Positions 1-12,021 of a stretch of DNA of 64,000 nucleotides are shown one piece after another; within the stretch, counting starts at the first letter, position 1, and every line of letters starts with the position of its first letter. Origin of the DNA: Actinobacillus capsulatus DSM 19761 (GTDB lineage Bacteria; Pseudomonadota; Gammaproteobacteria; Enterobacterales; Pasteurellaceae); assembly GCF_000374285.1 (NCBI RefSeq), contig NZ_KB893941.1:46023-110022 (forward strand). The letters are read 5' to 3'. A model generated the notes under the pieces. The model did not search any database. It saw nothing but the letters and a program-made list of their open reading frames with translations, and had not been told where the DNA came from. Position numbers and translations under genes: made by a program.

Positions 1-1
1 T

Positions 2-340
<339 letters not shown>

Positions 341-361
341 ATAGCTGATTATTTATTATAA

Positions 362-419
362 ACAAGCGGTCGAAATCTGAAGGATTTTTGCAAATTTCTT
401 TCAAATTTCGACCGTTTAT
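362..419 (+). terminator. Inverted uptake-signal pair after leuB
   Basis: ACAAGCGGTCGAAAT at the left and ATTTCGACCGTTT at the right form a long stem between leuB and the convergent msrB. Such inverted uptake signal sequences commonly double as terminators in Pasteurellaceae. Confidence 0.6.
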
Positions 420-462
420 CGTATGTCTAACTTAGAAAATGATATTTAATTTATAAAATTAA

Positions 463-858
463 TTAACCATCAATTTCTTCACCTGTTTCATCCCATTTAA
501 AGTTGAGAGCGATAGAGTTTAAGCAGAAACGTAAACCTGTCGGCGGAGGCCCATCATTAAATACGTGCCCCATATGCGAATCGCAGTTGCCACAACGAAT
601 TTCGGTACGATGGCGACCTAAACTGTAATCATCTAAATAACGTAATGCATCGTCTGAAACGGCTTCATAGAAACTCGGCCACCCACAACCAGCATCAAAT
701 TTAGTATCAGAACGGAATAGTGCATTGTGGCAGCGAGCACAACGGTAGGTTCCAATACGCTCCTCATGTAAGAATTTACCAGTAAATGGCATTTCTGTCC
801 CATGATTAATCAGAATCTCAACTTGTTCTTCCGTTAGTTCATCAATATCTTTAATCAT
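463..858 (-). CDS. msrB: Peptide methionine-R-sulfoxide reductase MsrB
   Basis: Reduces the R-epimer of methionine sulfoxide in proteins, a cytoplasmic oxidative-damage repair step. With the start chosen here the protein has 131 residues. It carries the two zinc-binding CxxC pairs (CARC at about 40-43 and CGNC at about 89-92), the GCGWPSF motif, and the catalytic RFCLNS motif with the reactive Cys at about 112. I take ATG at 858 rather than the upstream in-frame GTG at 864, because AGGAG ends where that GTG begins and is well spaced for the ATG. The gene stands alone and is divergent from gapA. It lacks an MsrA domain, unlike fused MsrAB proteins. Confidence 0.93.
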   Translation of the reverse strand: MIKDIDELTEEQVEILINHGTEMPFTGKFLHEERIGTYRCARCHNALFRSDTKFDAGCGWPSFYEAVSDDALRYLDDYSLGRHRTEIRCGNCDSHMGHVFNDGPPPTGLRFCLNSIALNFKWDETGEEIDG

Positions 859-930
859 CTTCACTCCTAATATAGAAATTTCTCTCCAATTCTAGCGTTT
901 TTTTACCACTTTAGCGTTACAAATTTTAAA

Positions 931-952
931 ATTTTGACATAGATCACAAAAA
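931..952. promoter_or_regulatory. CRP/FNR-like site upstream of gapA
   Basis: The reverse strand reads TGTGATCTATGTCAAA, a 9 of 10 match to the CRP core TGTGA-N6-TCACA. The same bases read forward as TTGACATAGATCAC, close to the FNR consensus TTGAT-N4-ATCAA. It lies between msrB and gapA. Which regulator uses it cannot be told from sequence. Confidence 0.4.
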
Positions 953-985
953 ATTTATCTGTTATATTTGTTTCGGTTCTTTTAG

Positions 986-1016
986 TTGTAAGTCATACTG
1001 GAGTATGTGCTATAAT
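986..1016 (+). promoter_or_regulatory. Probable gapA promoter
   Basis: There is an exact TATAAT at 1011-1016 preceded by TGC (extended -10), and a TTGTAA hexamer at 986-991 with a longish 19-base spacer. The predicted transcript start would be about 1023, giving a leader of roughly 58 bases before gapA. Confidence 0.45.
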
Positions 1017-1068
1017 TCAGGCACTTCTTAAAGCATTAGAAGAACAATTTTGTTTAACTTTAATATAG

Positions 1069-2085
<1,017 letters not shown>

Positions 2086-2109
2086 TCTTCGTTAGTTTAA
2101 TTTTTGTTA

Positions 2110-2146
2110 ACGCCACTCTTAGTTTAAGAGTGGCGTTTTTGTTTTT
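2110..2146 (+). terminator. Rho-independent terminator of gapA
   Basis: CGCCACTCTT and AAGAGTGGCG form a perfect 10-bp stem around a short AGTTT loop. It is followed by a T-rich tail. Confidence 0.9.
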
Positions 2147-2226
2147 AGTCACTCAGAGTTTATTATTCGTGTATAAATTAAGTTAAAAACTAAGCAGTTT
2201 TATTATTCAGGAAAATTAGTCATTGA

Positions 2227-3387
<1,161 letters not shown>

Positions 3388-3416
3388 TTCCGCTTTTAAT
3401 TGATATGAACGATCAT

Positions 3417-3449
3417 AATGGATAATGACGGGAGTGTTCATTATCCATT
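3417..3449 (+). other. Hairpin between mreB and mreC
   Basis: AATGGATAATGA and TCATTATCCATT form a perfect 12-bp stem around a nine-base loop. There is no clear T-tract, so attenuation or mRNA processing is as likely as full termination. Confidence 0.5.
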
Positions 3450-3491
3450 GTTCATTATCAGCTCACCTTAATTTCATTTAAAAATTTAACA

Positions 3492-4544
3492 ATGAAACCA
3501 ATTTTTGCTAAAGCCCCTTCACTAGGTACTCGCCTATTTCTCGCAATCATTATCTCTATAGCGTTAATTGCCTTTGACGGACGTAATAGTGCGCTAATCC
3601 AATTTCGAAATATGCTTGAAACTGCCATTGGCGGTCTATACTATTTTTCTAATACACCTCGTTCGGTGCTTGACGGTGTAAGTAATAATTTTATTGATAA
3701 CAGCAAGCTACAATTAGAGAACCGAGCTTTAAAAGAACAATTACGTGAGAAAAATGCAGATCTTTTATTACTGGATCAGCTAAAAGTTGAGAATCAACGT
3801 TTGCGCTTATTGTTAAGTTCTCCGCTTCGTCAAGATGAATATAAGAAGATCACCGAAGTACTTACGGCGGAAATGGATGCTTATCGCCAGCAGGTGATTA
3901 TCAATCGTGGTAAAAGTGACGGCGCATTTGTTGGACAGCCAATTATTGATGAGCGTGGTGTGGTTGGCCAAGTAATCTCAGTTGGAGAAAATAGTAGCCG
4001 AGTTTTATTAATCACGGACGTGACTCATGCTGTACCGGTGCAAGTACTGCGTAATGATGTGCGTGGTATCGCAAATGGCACAGGGCATAATGACGAGTTA
4101 TTTATTGATAATTTACCTCGTTCGGTAGATGTTATTAAAGGTGATGTATTGGTTACTTCCGGTTTAGGCGGACGTTTCCCTGAGGGCTATCCGGTTGCGA
4201 TTGTGGAGGCGGTTAAAAATGATACCCAAAGCCAATTTGCGCGTATTGTTGCGCGCCCACTGGCCTCTTTTGACCGTTTACGTTATTTATTATTATTGTG
4301 GCCGACAGGCGAAGAGTTACGCAAAGCACAGAGTCTGTCTCCACAACAAGTACGAGAAGTCGTTGAAGAACGTCGTAATAGCTTAAATCCGTTAGATTTG
4401 CTGAAGAAAAATAAAAAAGAGCAAATTCGAGAGGAACAGCCAAAAGAAGAAATTCTGGAGAATAGTGATGAACCGGTAAACCCAGCTTCACAGCCGGAAA
4501 TTGATAATGATGAGAACCACCATATTGAGCAAGGAGCGGAATAA
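3492..4544 (+). CDS. mreC: Rod shape-determining protein MreC
   Basis: Bitopic inner-membrane protein that links cytoplasmic MreB to the periplasmic elongation machinery (PBP2, RodA). It has 350 residues. One N-terminal membrane segment lies at about 12-30, followed by a coiled coil at about 70-110 rich in Leu, Glu and Lys. The periplasmic beta domain follows, with the conserved RGKSDGAFVGQPI and GVVGQV motifs. The last 65 or so residues are a low-complexity charged tail rich in Lys, Glu and Asn, typical of gamma-proteobacterial MreC. Its stop overlaps the mreD start by one base (TAATG), indicating translational coupling. Confidence 0.95.
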   Translation: MKPIFAKAPSLGTRLFLAIIISIALIAFDGRNSALIQFRNMLETAIGGLYYFSNTPRSVLDGVSNNFIDNSKLQLENRALKEQLREKNADLLLLDQLKVENQRLRLLLSSPLRQDEYKKITEVLTAEMDAYRQQVIINRGKSDGAFVGQPIIDERGVVGQVISVGENSSRVLLITDVTHAVPVQVLRNDVRGIANGTGHNDELFIDNLPRSVDVIKGDVLVTSGLGGRFPEGYPVAIVEAVKNDTQSQFARIVARPLASFDRLRYLLLLWPTGEELRKAQSLSPQQVREVVEERRNSLNPLDLLKKNKKEQIREEQPKEEILENSDEPVNPASQPEIDNDENHHIEQGAE

Positions 4545-5032
4545 TGCGAGCAAATCCAATTTTTCAAATTTTGGTATTAATCTCGATTTTTATGATTGCT
4601 TTCGTATTAGAGATCATGCCTTGGCCTATCGGTTTTCAAGGGCTAAGACCTAACTGGGTAGTTCTGGTACTTGTTTATTGGGCATTAGCCTTACCAAATA
4701 AAGTCAGTGTTGGAACTGCATTTGTGGCTGGTATCGTTTGGGATCTAGTATTAGGTTCTATTTTAGGCATTCATGCGTTAGTACTGTCTATTGCAATTTA
4801 TTTTGTGGCGAAATATCACTTAATACTACGTAATCTTTCATTATGGTTACAGGCTATTTTAGTGATGCTATATGTGGTTGCTATTCGTTTCTTAATTTAT
4901 TTTGTCGAATTAGTATTACATAGTGCGGAATTTAATTCGCAAGAAGTCCTAGGAGCAATTATTAGCGGTATTTTATGGCCATGGATTTTCTTATTAATGC
5001 GTCATATTCGTCGCCAGTTAGGACTCCGTTAA
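4544..5032 (+). CDS. mreD: Rod shape-determining protein MreD
   Basis: Small polytopic inner-membrane partner of MreC in the elongasome. The 162-residue protein consists almost wholly of hydrophobic helices, about five, with a motif like [21 protein letters not shown] near residues 23-43 that is typical of the family. The start ATG overlaps the mreC stop. The gene ends 10 bases before rarA, so the four genes probably share a transcript. Family assignment rests on position as well as sequence, since MreD proteins diverge. Confidence 0.93.
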   Translation: MRANPIFQILVLISIFMIAFVLEIMPWPIGFQGLRPNWVVLVLVYWALALPNKVSVGTAFVAGIVWDLVLGSILGIHALVLSIAIYFVAKYHLILRNLSLWLQAILVMLYVVAIRFLIYFVELVLHSAEFNSQEVLGAIISGILWPWIFLLMRHIRRQLGLR

Positions 5033-5042
5033 AGAGATAATA

Positions 5043-6383
5043 ATGAGCAGCTTATCTTTTGATTTTTATGAAGACTTTCGTCCTTTACCGGCCAGAATGC
5101 GTCCGCGCACTCTGGCGGAATACATAGGGCAGTCCCATCTAATAGGAGAAGGAAAACCGCTACGCCGTGCCATTGAAGCAGGACATTCACATTCTATGAT
5201 CTTCTGGGGCCCCCCGGGTACCGGCAAAACTACGTTAGCTGAAATTATTGCACACCATTTTGATGCGGAAGTCGAGCGCCTTTCGGCGGTTACCTGTGGT
5301 GTAAAAGAGATTAGAGAAGCGATTGAACGCGCAAAATTGAATCGCCAAACAGGTAGACGAACTTTATTATTTGTAGATGAGGTTCATCGTTTTAATAAAA
5401 GCCAGCAGGATGCGTTTCTGCCACATATCGAAGATGGGACGATTATTTTTATTGGTGCCACCACAGAAAACCCTTCCTTTGAATTAAATAATGCGCTACT
5501 TTCTCGAGTCAGAATTTATATTTTAAAACCATTACAAGCGGTCGAAATTCACCAAATTTTGCAAAATGCGTTATTTGATAAAGAGCGTGGGCTAGGCAAT
5601 GAATCTTTTGTGCTGGAAGACGATGTTTTAACGTTATTAGCTGATTATGTAAATGGTGATGGGCGTTATGCATTAAATTGTTTAGAGCTCATGTCAGATA
5701 TGGCGGAACAGGGGGCACAAGGCAAAATTTTAAATAAAGCGCTGCTTACGGAAGTATTGGGTGAACGCCAGGCTCGTTTTGATAAAGGCGGCGATCGTTT
5801 TTATGATCTGATTTCCGCATTACATAAATCGGTAAGAGGTTCTTCACCGGATGGAGCATTATATTGGTATGCTAGAATTTTAACGGTGGGAGGCGATCCT
5901 TTATATGTTGCGCGTAGATTACTGGCCATTGCTTCTGAAGATATCGGTAATGCAGACCCGAGGGCAATGCAAATTGCGATTAATGCTTGGGATTGTTATA
6001 CCCGAGTCGGTGCTTATGAAGGAGAAAGAGCAATCGCTCAAGCCATTATTTATTTGGCGGTTGCACCTAAAAGTAATGCGGTATATAACGCTTTTAATGA
6101 AGCGAAGCAGTTAGCCAGAGAAGCGAAGGATTATGATGTACCGGAGCATTTACGCAATGCGCCAACGAAACTAATGAAGTCTTTGGGCTATGGTGCAGAA
6201 TATCGCTATGCACATCATGAGCCGAACGCTTATGCCGCCGGTGAGAATTATTTTCCGCCGGAACTGAAAGATACGCAGTTTTACCATCCGACAGAAAGAG
6301 GTATGGAAAAACAAATAAAAGAAAAAATATTATGGCTAAAAGCACAAGATGCAGTAAGCACACAACAACGTTATAAGCGGTAA
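5043..6383 (+). CDS. rarA: Replication-associated recombination protein A (AAA+ ATPase)
   Basis: RarA (MgsA) is an AAA+ ATPase related to clamp-loader subunits and RuvB. It acts at stalled forks and opens duplex ends, together with SSB. The 446-residue length is standard. The N-terminal [14 protein letters not shown] motif (about 20-33), Walker [10 protein letters not shown] (about 57-65), Walker [12 protein letters not shown] and sensor 1 [11 protein letters not shown] are all intact, and the C-terminal tetramerisation region follows. It starts 10 bases after mreD. The original -A-loC neighbours of E. coli rarA (lolA, serS) are not here. A USS inverted pair follows as a likely terminator. 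Confidence 0.95.
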   Translation: MSSLSFDFYEDFRPLPARMRPRTLAEYIGQSHLIGEGKPLRRAIEAGHSHSMIFWGPPGTGKTTLAEIIAHHFDAEVERLSAVTCGVKEIREAIERAKLNRQTGRRTLLFVDEVHRFNKSQQDAFLPHIEDGTIIFIGATTENPSFELNNALLSRVRIYILKPLQAVEIHQILQNALFDKERGLGNESFVLEDDVLTLLADYVNGDGRYALNCLELMSDMAEQGAQGKILNKALLTEVLGERQARFDKGGDRFYDLISALHKSVRGSSPDGALYWYARILTVGGDPLYVARRLLAIASEDIGNADPRAMQIAINAWDCYTRVGAYEGERAIAQAIIYLAVAPKSNAVYNAFNEAKQLAREAKDYDVPEHLRNAPTKLMKSLGYGAEYRYAHHEPNAYAAGENYFPPELKDTQFYHPTERGMEKQIKEKILWLKAQDAVSTQQRYKR

Positions 6384-6433
6384 GATTTTTGAATTTTTTT
6401 GCAAAATTTTAGCGAAATTTGACCGCTTGTTTT
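6373..6433 (+). terminator. Inverted uptake-signal pair after rarA
   Basis: ATAAGCGGTAAGATTTTT and AAATTTGACCGCTTGTTTT face each other around a TTTTTTTGCAAAATTTT core. The left arm overlaps the rarA stop codon. Probably a terminator made of two uptake sequences. Confidence 0.5.
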
Positions 6434-6473
6434 AGTTAAACGATATAAATTTATAGTTTAAGAAAGAGAAAAT

Positions 6474-7259
6474 ATGTTTGATATTTTGTTTCCAGCTTGG
6501 TTAGCCGGTTTATTGTTAGCGGCTATTACCGCCCCATTAGGCGCATTTGTCGTGTGGCGTAAGATGGCATATTTTGGTGATACGCTTTCTCATTCGGCAC
6601 TATTAGGTGTGGCTTTAGGGATTTTTCTACAAGTGGATCCCTATATTGCGGTCATCATTATGACGCTGATTCTGGCGTTATTGCTAGTTTGGTTAGAGCA
6701 TCGTACCGCTTATTCTCTGGATACGGTGTTAGGCATTATCGCTCATTGTAGCTTATCACTCGGTGTTATTACTATTAGTTTACTGGATAACGTACGAGTT
6801 GATTTAATGTCTTATTTATTTGGTGATTTGCTGGCGATTGACTTTGCTGATGTGATTTTTATCGGAGTAGGCTCACTATTAATTGCTTCAGCATTGGCAT
6901 TTTTTTGGAAAAAATTACTCTCGATTACGATAAGCCCAGAACTTGCTCAGATTGAAGGTTTAAATGTTGCTCGCTTACGTTTACTTTTGATGGTGCTTAC
7001 CGCATTGACTATTGCATTAAGTATGAAGTTTGTCGGGGCATTAATTATTACATCTCTATTAATTATTCCGTCTGCTATTGCTAGACGCTTTGCTAAAACG
7101 CCTGAGGCGATGGTGGGCTATGCAATCATATTTAGCATCTTTTCTATAACCGGTGGATTATTATTTTCCGGTTGGAAAGATACACCGGCAGGGCCTTCAG
7201 TAGTCATTTGTGCAGGTGCGTTATTTTTGCTATCTCTAGTTAAAAAGGAATCAGAATAA
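6474..7259 (+). CDS. znuB: Zinc ABC transporter permease ZnuB
   Basis: Inner-membrane permease of the high-affinity zinc importer ZnuABC. It has 261 residues with roughly eight hydrophobic helices. It carries the ABC-3 family signatures PLGAFVVWRKMAYFGDTLSHSALLG near the N-terminus and the EGLNVARLRLLLM coupling loop near residues 160-172. Zinc and manganese ABC-3 permeases are hard to separate by sequence alone; the match to a ZnuC with a His-rich tail elsewhere in the window supports zinc. It is about 12 kb away from znuC, not adjacent as in E. coli. Neither znuA nor another transport gene lies next to it. Confidence 0.85.
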   Translation: MFDILFPAWLAGLLLAAITAPLGAFVVWRKMAYFGDTLSHSALLGVALGIFLQVDPYIAVIIMTLILALLLVWLEHRTAYSLDTVLGIIAHCSLSLGVITISLLDNVRVDLMSYLFGDLLAIDFADVIFIGVGSLLIASALAFFWKKLLSITISPELAQIEGLNVARLRLLLMVLTALTIALSMKFVGALIITSLLIIPSAIARRFAKTPEAMVGYAIIFSIFSITGGLLFSGWKDTPAGPSVVICAGALFLLSLVKKESE

Positions 7260-7270
7260 CTATCGAAGAG

Positions 7271-7296
7271 AATTGCCGGACATTGTCCGGCTTCTT
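7271..7296 (+). terminator. Terminator-like hairpin after znuB
   Basis: GCCGGACATTGTCCGGC is a perfect inverted repeat 15 bases after the znuB stop, followed by TTCTT. The T-tract is short, so strength is uncertain. Confidence 0.55.
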
Positions 7297-7392
7297 ATAG
7301 TGAAATGAATATAAAATAGCACCATAAGCTATAAGATTTTTGATTTACTTCTATTGAATTCTTTTTGAGATTTGTGAAAATAGTCAATGTTC

Positions 7393-7420
7393 GACCGACT
7401 GTCAGTCGGTCTTTCTTTTT
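7393..7420. promoter_or_regulatory. 19-bp palindrome in front of the yafJ-type gene
   Basis: GACCGACTGTCAGTCGGTC is a perfect inverted repeat about a single centre base, ending 42 bases before the start codon. As RNA it could form a 7-bp stem with a TGTCA loop, followed by TTTCTTTTT, so it also reads as an intrinsic terminator. As DNA it has the size and symmetry of a TetR-family operator. Confidence 0.5.
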
Positions 7421-7453
7421 CCCTACTTTTTAGTTTTAACGAAGAATAAATTT

Positions 7454-8254
7454 ATGTGTCAACTACTCGGAATGAATTGCAATACCCCAACGGATATTAC
7501 TTTCTCCTTTGAAGGATTTCGCCGCCGTGCTGGTTTAACCGATCATCATACTGATGGTTTCGGTATCGCCTTTTTTGAAGGTAAAGGCGTGAGAGTTTTT
7601 CGGGATAATCGACCGGGAGCTTCTTCTCCAATGGCTGATTTAGTCAGCGAGTATCGTATCAAATCTTATAATGTGATTTCGCATATTCGTAAGGCAACCC
7701 GAGGAGATATCAACTTAGAAAATACCCATCCCTTTATTCGTGAATTATGGGGCGAGAACTGGGTGTTTGCGCATAACGGTACGGTTGAAGATGTAAGACC
7801 TTGTCCTGATTGTCATTATCAGCCGATCGGAACAACAGACTCTGAAGCGGCATTTTGCTGTATTATGTCTCGTTTAAAAGAAAAATATCCAGAAAAACCT
7901 TCAGAACAGCAGATTTTTGCTGCAGTAGTGGAAATTACTTCCGATATTGCAACTCACGGTGTATTTAATTTTATTTTATCCAACGGGCATTGGATGATTT
8001 CTCGTTGTTCAACAAACCTATTCTATGTCACCCGCAAAGCACCGTTTAGTAAGGCATTACGAGATGATGATGTAGAAATCGACTTTAGCAAATATACGAC
8101 GCCAAATGATAAGGTGACTATTATTGCAACCCAACCATTAACTAAAAACGAAAAATGGACCAAAATGAAAAATGGTGGTTATGTGATGTTTAAAGATGGC
8201 GATTTACTGAATGAAATTGAAGGCACATTACCGGATAATCAATCACACGTGTAA
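7454..8254 (+). CDS. yafJ: Class II glutamine amidotransferase, YafJ family
   Basis: A 266-residue protein with an N-terminal-nucleophile glutamine amidotransferase fold. Cys2 follows the initiator Met directly (MCQLLGM), as required for the catalytic nucleophile. The conserved HTDGFGIAFF, SHIRKATRG and FAHNGTVE motifs line the glutamine site. No synthase domain follows, so the ammonia acceptor is unknown; E. coli YafJ is likewise uncharacterised biochemically, to my knowledge. The gene stands alone between hairpins. A strong palindrome lies just upstream, and the convergent isoprenoid cluster ends beyond a terminator at 8553-8585. Confidence 0.88.
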   Translation: MCQLLGMNCNTPTDITFSFEGFRRRAGLTDHHTDGFGIAFFEGKGVRVFRDNRPGASSPMADLVSEYRIKSYNVISHIRKATRGDINLENTHPFIRELWGENWVFAHNGTVEDVRPCPDCHYQPIGTTDSEAAFCCIMSRLKEKYPEKPSEQQIFAAVVEITSDIATHGVFNFILSNGHWMISRCSTNLFYVTRKAPFSKALRDDDVEIDFSKYTTPNDKVTIIATQPLTKNEKWTKMKNGGYVMFKDGDLLNEIEGTLPDNQSHV

Positions 8255-8602
8255 TGTTATAGATATGAATACATTTGAGTTATTCGGTGATAAGTAATTT
8301 TTGTTTACTAAATTTTACAATGAATATGACATTAGTACTGTCTAAAAGTAATCTATTTGCTACTAAATTATTTTTGGTTTATCAACAAAAATTATAAAAG
8401 TAACTAATTTGCTATTTTATGAACGAATGTTTAGTGTAAATGATTGCTTTTTTCTAAAATAAGTTTACAATACGAGAATCTAAGATTCTTCAGGCTAATA
8501 AGAAGTATTTTAGACAGTCGTAGAGACAAAAATTTTATTCATTATGCTTATCAAAAGGCCAGACATGATGTCTAGCCTTTTTTATTTATGTTAAAGTCGT
8601 TA
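8255..8602. other. Gene-free AT-rich stretch with an inverted repeat (possible MITE)
   Basis: No credible reading frame. An 11-bp inverted repeat, ACTGTCTAAAA at 8338-8348 and TTTTAGACAGT at 8508-8518, bounds about 180 very AT-rich bases. This arrangement recalls a miniature inverted-repeat element. No clear target-site duplication is visible, so the interpretation is tentative. Confidence 0.35.
8553..8585. terminator. Bidirectional terminator between yafJ-type gene and ispF
   Basis: AAAAGGCCAGACAT and ATGTCTAGCCTTTTTT form a strong stem with one mismatch. It has A-rich and T-rich flanks on the two sides, so it can serve both convergent transcripts. Confidence 0.8.
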
Positions 8603-9079
8603 TTATGCTTTAATCAATAATGCAACAGCTTCACACGCGATACCTTCGCCTCTTCCAGTAAAGCCTAGTTTTTCTGTTGTAGTCGCTTTTACATTTACTT
8701 GCATCAAATCACACTGTAAATCATCCGCAATGGTTTGACGCATTTGATCAATGTATGGGCGCATTTTCGGCGCCTGGGCAATAATTGTCACATCAACATT
8801 TCCGATTTTATAGCCTTGCGCACAAACCTGACGATATGCTTCAATGAGTAGTTTACGACTATCTGCGTTTTTATATTGCATATCCGTGTCCGGAAATAAT
8901 TTACCGATATCGCCTAATGCTACGGCACCGAGTAAAGCATCAGTCAGCGCATGTAAAGCGACATCGCCATCGCTATGGGCGATAAAGCCCGTATGATAAG
9001 GTACTTCAACGCCGCAAATCATTAACGGACGATCTTGCCCGAATACGTGTACGTCAAAACCATGTCCAATTCGTAACAT
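8603..9079 (-). CDS. ispF: 2-C-methyl-D-erythritol 2,4-cyclodiphosphate synthase
   Basis: Fifth enzyme of the non-mevalonate isoprenoid pathway. It cyclises CDP-methylerythritol 2-phosphate with loss of CMP. The 158-residue length is normal. The zinc ligands sit in the N-terminal GHGFDVHVF motif (Asp and His) and in the following [11 protein letters not shown] motif. The C-terminal [17 protein letters not shown] block matches the family hallmark. The ATG lies 2 bases after the ispD stop, so the two are probably translationally coupled as in E. coli. Confidence 0.97.
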   Translation of the reverse strand: MLRIGHGFDVHVFGQDRPLMICGVEVPYHTGFIAHSDGDVALHALTDALLGAVALGDIGKLFPDTDMQYKNADSRKLLIEAYRQVCAQGYKIGNVDVTIIAQAPKMRPYIDQMRQTIADDLQCDLMQVNVKATTTEKLGFTGRGEGIACEAVALLIKA

Positions 9080-9081
9080 TT

Positions 9082-9762
9082 TTAGTTCTCCATATAATGG
9101 GTCAAATAAAATTCGGCTAAGGCTAAGTCTTCCGGTCGAGTGATTTTCAGGTTATCACTGCGCCCTGTGATTAATTGCGGTGTATAGCCACTCATTTCCA
9201 TTGCTGATGCTTCATCAGTAATGGTATATCCATTCTCTAGCGCATATTTAATCGCTTGTTTTAGCGTGTTCACCGGAAAGAACTGAGGGGTAAGAGCATG
9301 CCATAGTGTGGAGCGATCTTCCGTTGCAATGATTTTATTGCCATTTGCTCGTTTCATTGTATCAATAGCCGGTGTAGCAAGAATTGCGCCATTTGGCTCT
9401 TGAACTTGTAAAAGTTTGTCTAAATCTGACCGCTTGAGACAAGGTCTTGCCGCATCATGTACGAGTGCCCAAGCATCTTCATCAATCACTTGCAGCGCAT
9501 TGAATACCGAATCTGCTCGAGTTTCACCGCCAAACACAATTTGAATTTTAGGCGAGTTTAAGATAGAGATAGCGCTATAGTATTGATCTGTTTCAGAGAC
9601 TGCCACCACAATTTTTTGAATATCAGGGTGTGTCAGGAAAATCTTGACCGTATGTTCTAAAATAGTTTTTCCCTGTAATTTAAGATATTGTTTCGGTAGC
9701 GGTGCATTCATTCGACTCCCGACTCCAGAAGCAGGGATTACAGCAACAATTTTACGCATCAA
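9082..9762 (-). CDS. ispD: 2-C-methyl-D-erythritol 4-phosphate cytidylyltransferase
   Basis: Third enzyme of the methylerythritol phosphate pathway. It joins CTP and methylerythritol 4-phosphate to CDP-methylerythritol. It has 226 residues. The nucleotide-binding loop [19 protein letters not shown] is near residues 9-27, the VHDAARPCL motif near residue 105, and the C-terminal [11 protein letters not shown] and [12 protein letters not shown] motifs are present. It lies between ftsB (9-base gap) and ispF, the classic ftsB-ispD-ispF order of gamma-proteobacteria. Confidence 0.97.
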   Translation of the reverse strand: MMRKIVAVIPASGVGSRMNAPLPKQYLKLQGKTILEHTVKIFLTHPDIQKIVVAVSETDQYYSAISILNSPKIQIVFGGETRADSVFNALQVIDEDAWALVHDAARPCLKRSDLDKLLQVQEPNGAILATPAIDTMKRANGNKIIATEDRSTLWHALTPQFFPVNTLKQAIKYALENGYTITDEASAMEMSGYTPQLITGRSDNLKITRPEDLALAEFYLTHYMEN

Positions 9763-9771
9763 TTATTTTCC

Positions 9772-10050
9772 TTATTGAGAACGAGGAACAATACGATAGA
9801 ATGTTTCACTACCTTTTACCATTTCACGTTCTAAACGAGCACGTTCTTCCAGTGCATTGACACCATTTTTAAGGTCATTGATTTCTGCCGCTATTAAGCT
9901 ATTACGTGCGCTTAATTTTGCATTTTCTTCCGTAAGAACTTCCACTGCCGTTTGTGCATCTTGGTAATCGCTCCAACCGTTTTTACCGAACCAAAAACTA
10001 TACTGAAAGACTGTTAACAGTACGGCAAAAAAGATAATTAATAATCGCAT
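9772..10050 (-). CDS. ftsB: Cell division protein FtsB
   Basis: Small bitopic inner-membrane protein of the FtsQLB divisome complex, which activates septal wall synthesis. It has 92 residues. One membrane helix covers about 2-19, then a [10 protein letters not shown] stretch leads into a coiled coil at about 30-72 with heptad Leu and Ala, as in E. coli FtsB. It is the first gene of the ftsB-ispD-ispF operon on the minus strand. Sequence conservation in this family is modest, so the operon position is an important part of the call. Confidence 0.92.
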   Translation of the reverse strand: MRLLIIFFAVLLTVFQYSFWFGKNGWSDYQDAQTAVEVLTEENAKLSARNSLIAAEINDLKNGVNALEERARLEREMVKGSETFYRIVPRSQ

Positions 10051-10323
10051 TTTATGTCTCTTGATGGGTTAATAGAGTAAAGTCGAATTTTACCTTATTC
10101 TGCAAAAAAATGAAAAATCTTACCGCTTGTTATGCAATGCTTCATAAAAACTGCCAAAGATTAAGGAATAGTGTAGCTTTTCTTTGATTTCACGCAAATT
10201 TTGCAAGTAATTTTAGAGTAAATCTTCAAAATTTGAAGTAGTTAACATTTTTTATTCCTAGAATTAGTTAGAATTGTCACAATTATTAATTTTCAACTTT
10301 TACAATCATAAAGAGGTGATTCT

Positions 10324-11934
10324 ATGTTAAGCCGTATTGAACAAGAACTAGCACAACTAGGTATTACTAACGTAAAAGAGATTGTACGTAACCCTAGTTA
10401 TGAGCAATTATTTGAAGAGGAGATGAAGCCGGAATTAGAGGGCTTTGAAAAAGGCGTACTGACGAATTCCGGTGCAGTTGCCGTAGATACGGGGATTTTT
10501 ACAGGTCGTTCGCCGAAAGATAAATATATCGTTTATGATGAAACTTCAAAAGATCATGTTTGGTGGACATCTGATGCGGTTAAAAATGACAATAAACCGA
10601 TGAGTCAAACAACTTGGCAAAGTTTAAAAGAGTTAGTGACTCACCAATTATCAAATAAACGTTTATTTGTGATTGATGCATTTTGCGGTGCAAGTCCTCG
10701 CCACCGTTTGGCGGTACGAATTATTACCGAAGTAGCATGGCAAGCCCACTTTGTGAAAAATATGTTTATTCGCCCTTCTGAAGAAGAATTGGCGAATTTC
10801 GTGCCAGATTTCGTGGTGATGAATGGCTCTAAAATAACCAATCCGAATTGGAAAGAACAGGGCTTAAATTCAGAGAACTTTGTGGCATTCAACTTAACTG
10901 AAGCCGTGCAGTTAATCGGCGGTACTTGGTACGGCGGTGAAATGAAAAAAGGTATGTTCTCTATGATGAACTATCTATTACCTTTCAAAGATATTGCATC
11001 AATGCACTGCTCAGCGAACGTAGGCGAAGACGGTGATGTAGCAATCTTCTTCGGTTTATCCGGTACAGGTAAAACAACACTTTCAACCGATCCGAAACGT
11101 AAATTAATCGGTGATGATGAACACGGTTGGGATGATGAAGGCGTGTTCAACTACGAAGGTGGTTGCTATGCGAAAACCATTAATCTTTCGGAAGAAAATG
11201 AGCCGGATATTTATCGTGCGATTCGCCGTGACGCTTTATTAGAAAATGTGGTTGTTCGTGAAGACGGTTCAATTGATTTTGCGGATAAATCAAAAACAGA
11301 AAATACGCGTGTGTCTTATCCGATTTACCATATTGATAATATTGTTGAGCCAGTATCAAAAGCGGGTCATGCGAAAAAAGTGATTTTCTTAACAGCGGAT
11401 GCGTTTGGCGTATTACCACCGGTATCTAAATTAACACCGGAACAAACCAAATATTATTTCTTATCCGGCTTTACGGCGAAATTAGCGGGTACAGAGCGTG
11501 GTATTACCGAACCGACACCAACTTTCTCAGCTTGTTTCGGTGCGGCATTCTTATCTCTTCACCCGACTAAATATGCGGAAGTATTAGTGAAACGTATGGA
11601 AGCGGCAGGCTCTCAAGCATACTTAGTGAATACAGGATGGAATGGGTCAGGTAAACGTATTTCTATCAAAGATACACGTGGTATTATTGATGCTATCTTA
11701 GACGGTTCAATTGAAGAAGCAACAACACATCAATTGCCGATTTTTGATTTAGCTGTGCCAGATGCATTACCGGGTGTAGATACTGCGATTTTAGATCCAC
11801 GTGATACTTATGCGGATAAAGCACAATGGCAAACTAAAGCTGAAGACTTAGCCGGTCGTTTTGTGAAAAACTTTGAGAAATATACTACAAATGATGAAGG
11901 TAAGGCTTTAGTTGCGGCTGGTCCAAAACTTTAA
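10324..11934 (+). CDS. pckA: Phosphoenolpyruvate carboxykinase (ATP)
   Basis: Interconverts oxaloacetate plus ATP with phosphoenolpyruvate, CO2 and ADP. In succinate-forming Pasteurellaceae it can run in the carboxylating direction (family knowledge). The 536-residue protein has the substrate motif [11 protein letters not shown], the [19 protein letters not shown] region, the kinase loop GLSGTGKTT at 244-252, and the metal-binding LIGDDEHGW motif. A good ribosome binding site (AGAGGTGA) precedes the ATG. It is monocistronic, with a strong terminator at 11966-11998. The roughly 270-base upstream region holds a short AATTGTCACAATT palindrome of unknown meaning. Confidence 0.98.
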   Translation: MLSRIEQELAQLGITNVKEIVRNPSYEQLFEEEMKPELEGFEKGVLTNSGAVAVDTGIFTGRSPKDKYIVYDETSKDHVWWTSDAVKNDNKPMSQTTWQSLKELVTHQLSNKRLFVIDAFCGASPRHRLAVRIITEVAWQAHFVKNMFIRPSEEELANFVPDFVVMNGSKITNPNWKEQGLNSENFVAFNLTEAVQLIGGTWYGGEMKKGMFSMMNYLLPFKDIASMHCSANVGEDGDVAIFFGLSGTGKTTLSTDPKRKLIGDDEHGWDDEGVFNYEGGCYAKTINLSEENEPDIYRAIRRDALLENVVVREDGSIDFADKSKTENTRVSYPIYHIDNIVEPVSKAGHAKKVIFLTADAFGVLPPVSKLTPEQTKYYFLSGFTAKLAGTERGITEPTPTFSACFGAAFLSLHPTKYAEVLVKRMEAAGSQAYLVNTGWNGSGKRISIKDTRGIIDAILDGSIEEATTHQLPIFDLAVPDALPGVDTAILDPRDTYADKAQWQTKAEDLAGRFVKNFEKYTTNDEGKALVAAGPKL

Positions 11935-11965
11935 AATAAAATGATTCCTGTTTGTTAGAAAGAAG

Positions 11966-11998
11966 AAAAGCGCTAAGTGAAAACTTAGCGCTTTTTAT
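11966..11998 (+). terminator. Rho-independent terminator of pckA
   Basis: AAAGCGCTAAG and CTTAGCGCTTT form a perfect stem around a short TGAAAA loop, followed by a T-run. Confidence 0.9.
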
Positions 11999-12021
11999 AT
12001 AGTTTGTATTGAAATTAATAT

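Noticed and set aside
4213..4567. Overlapping frames inside mreC/mreD
   Set aside because: They lie antisense or out of frame in well supported genes and show shifted codon patterns only.
10272..10284. AATTGTCACAATT palindrome before pckA
   Set aside because: Short and AT-rich; it does not fit the CRP or FNR spacing, so no regulator can be supported.
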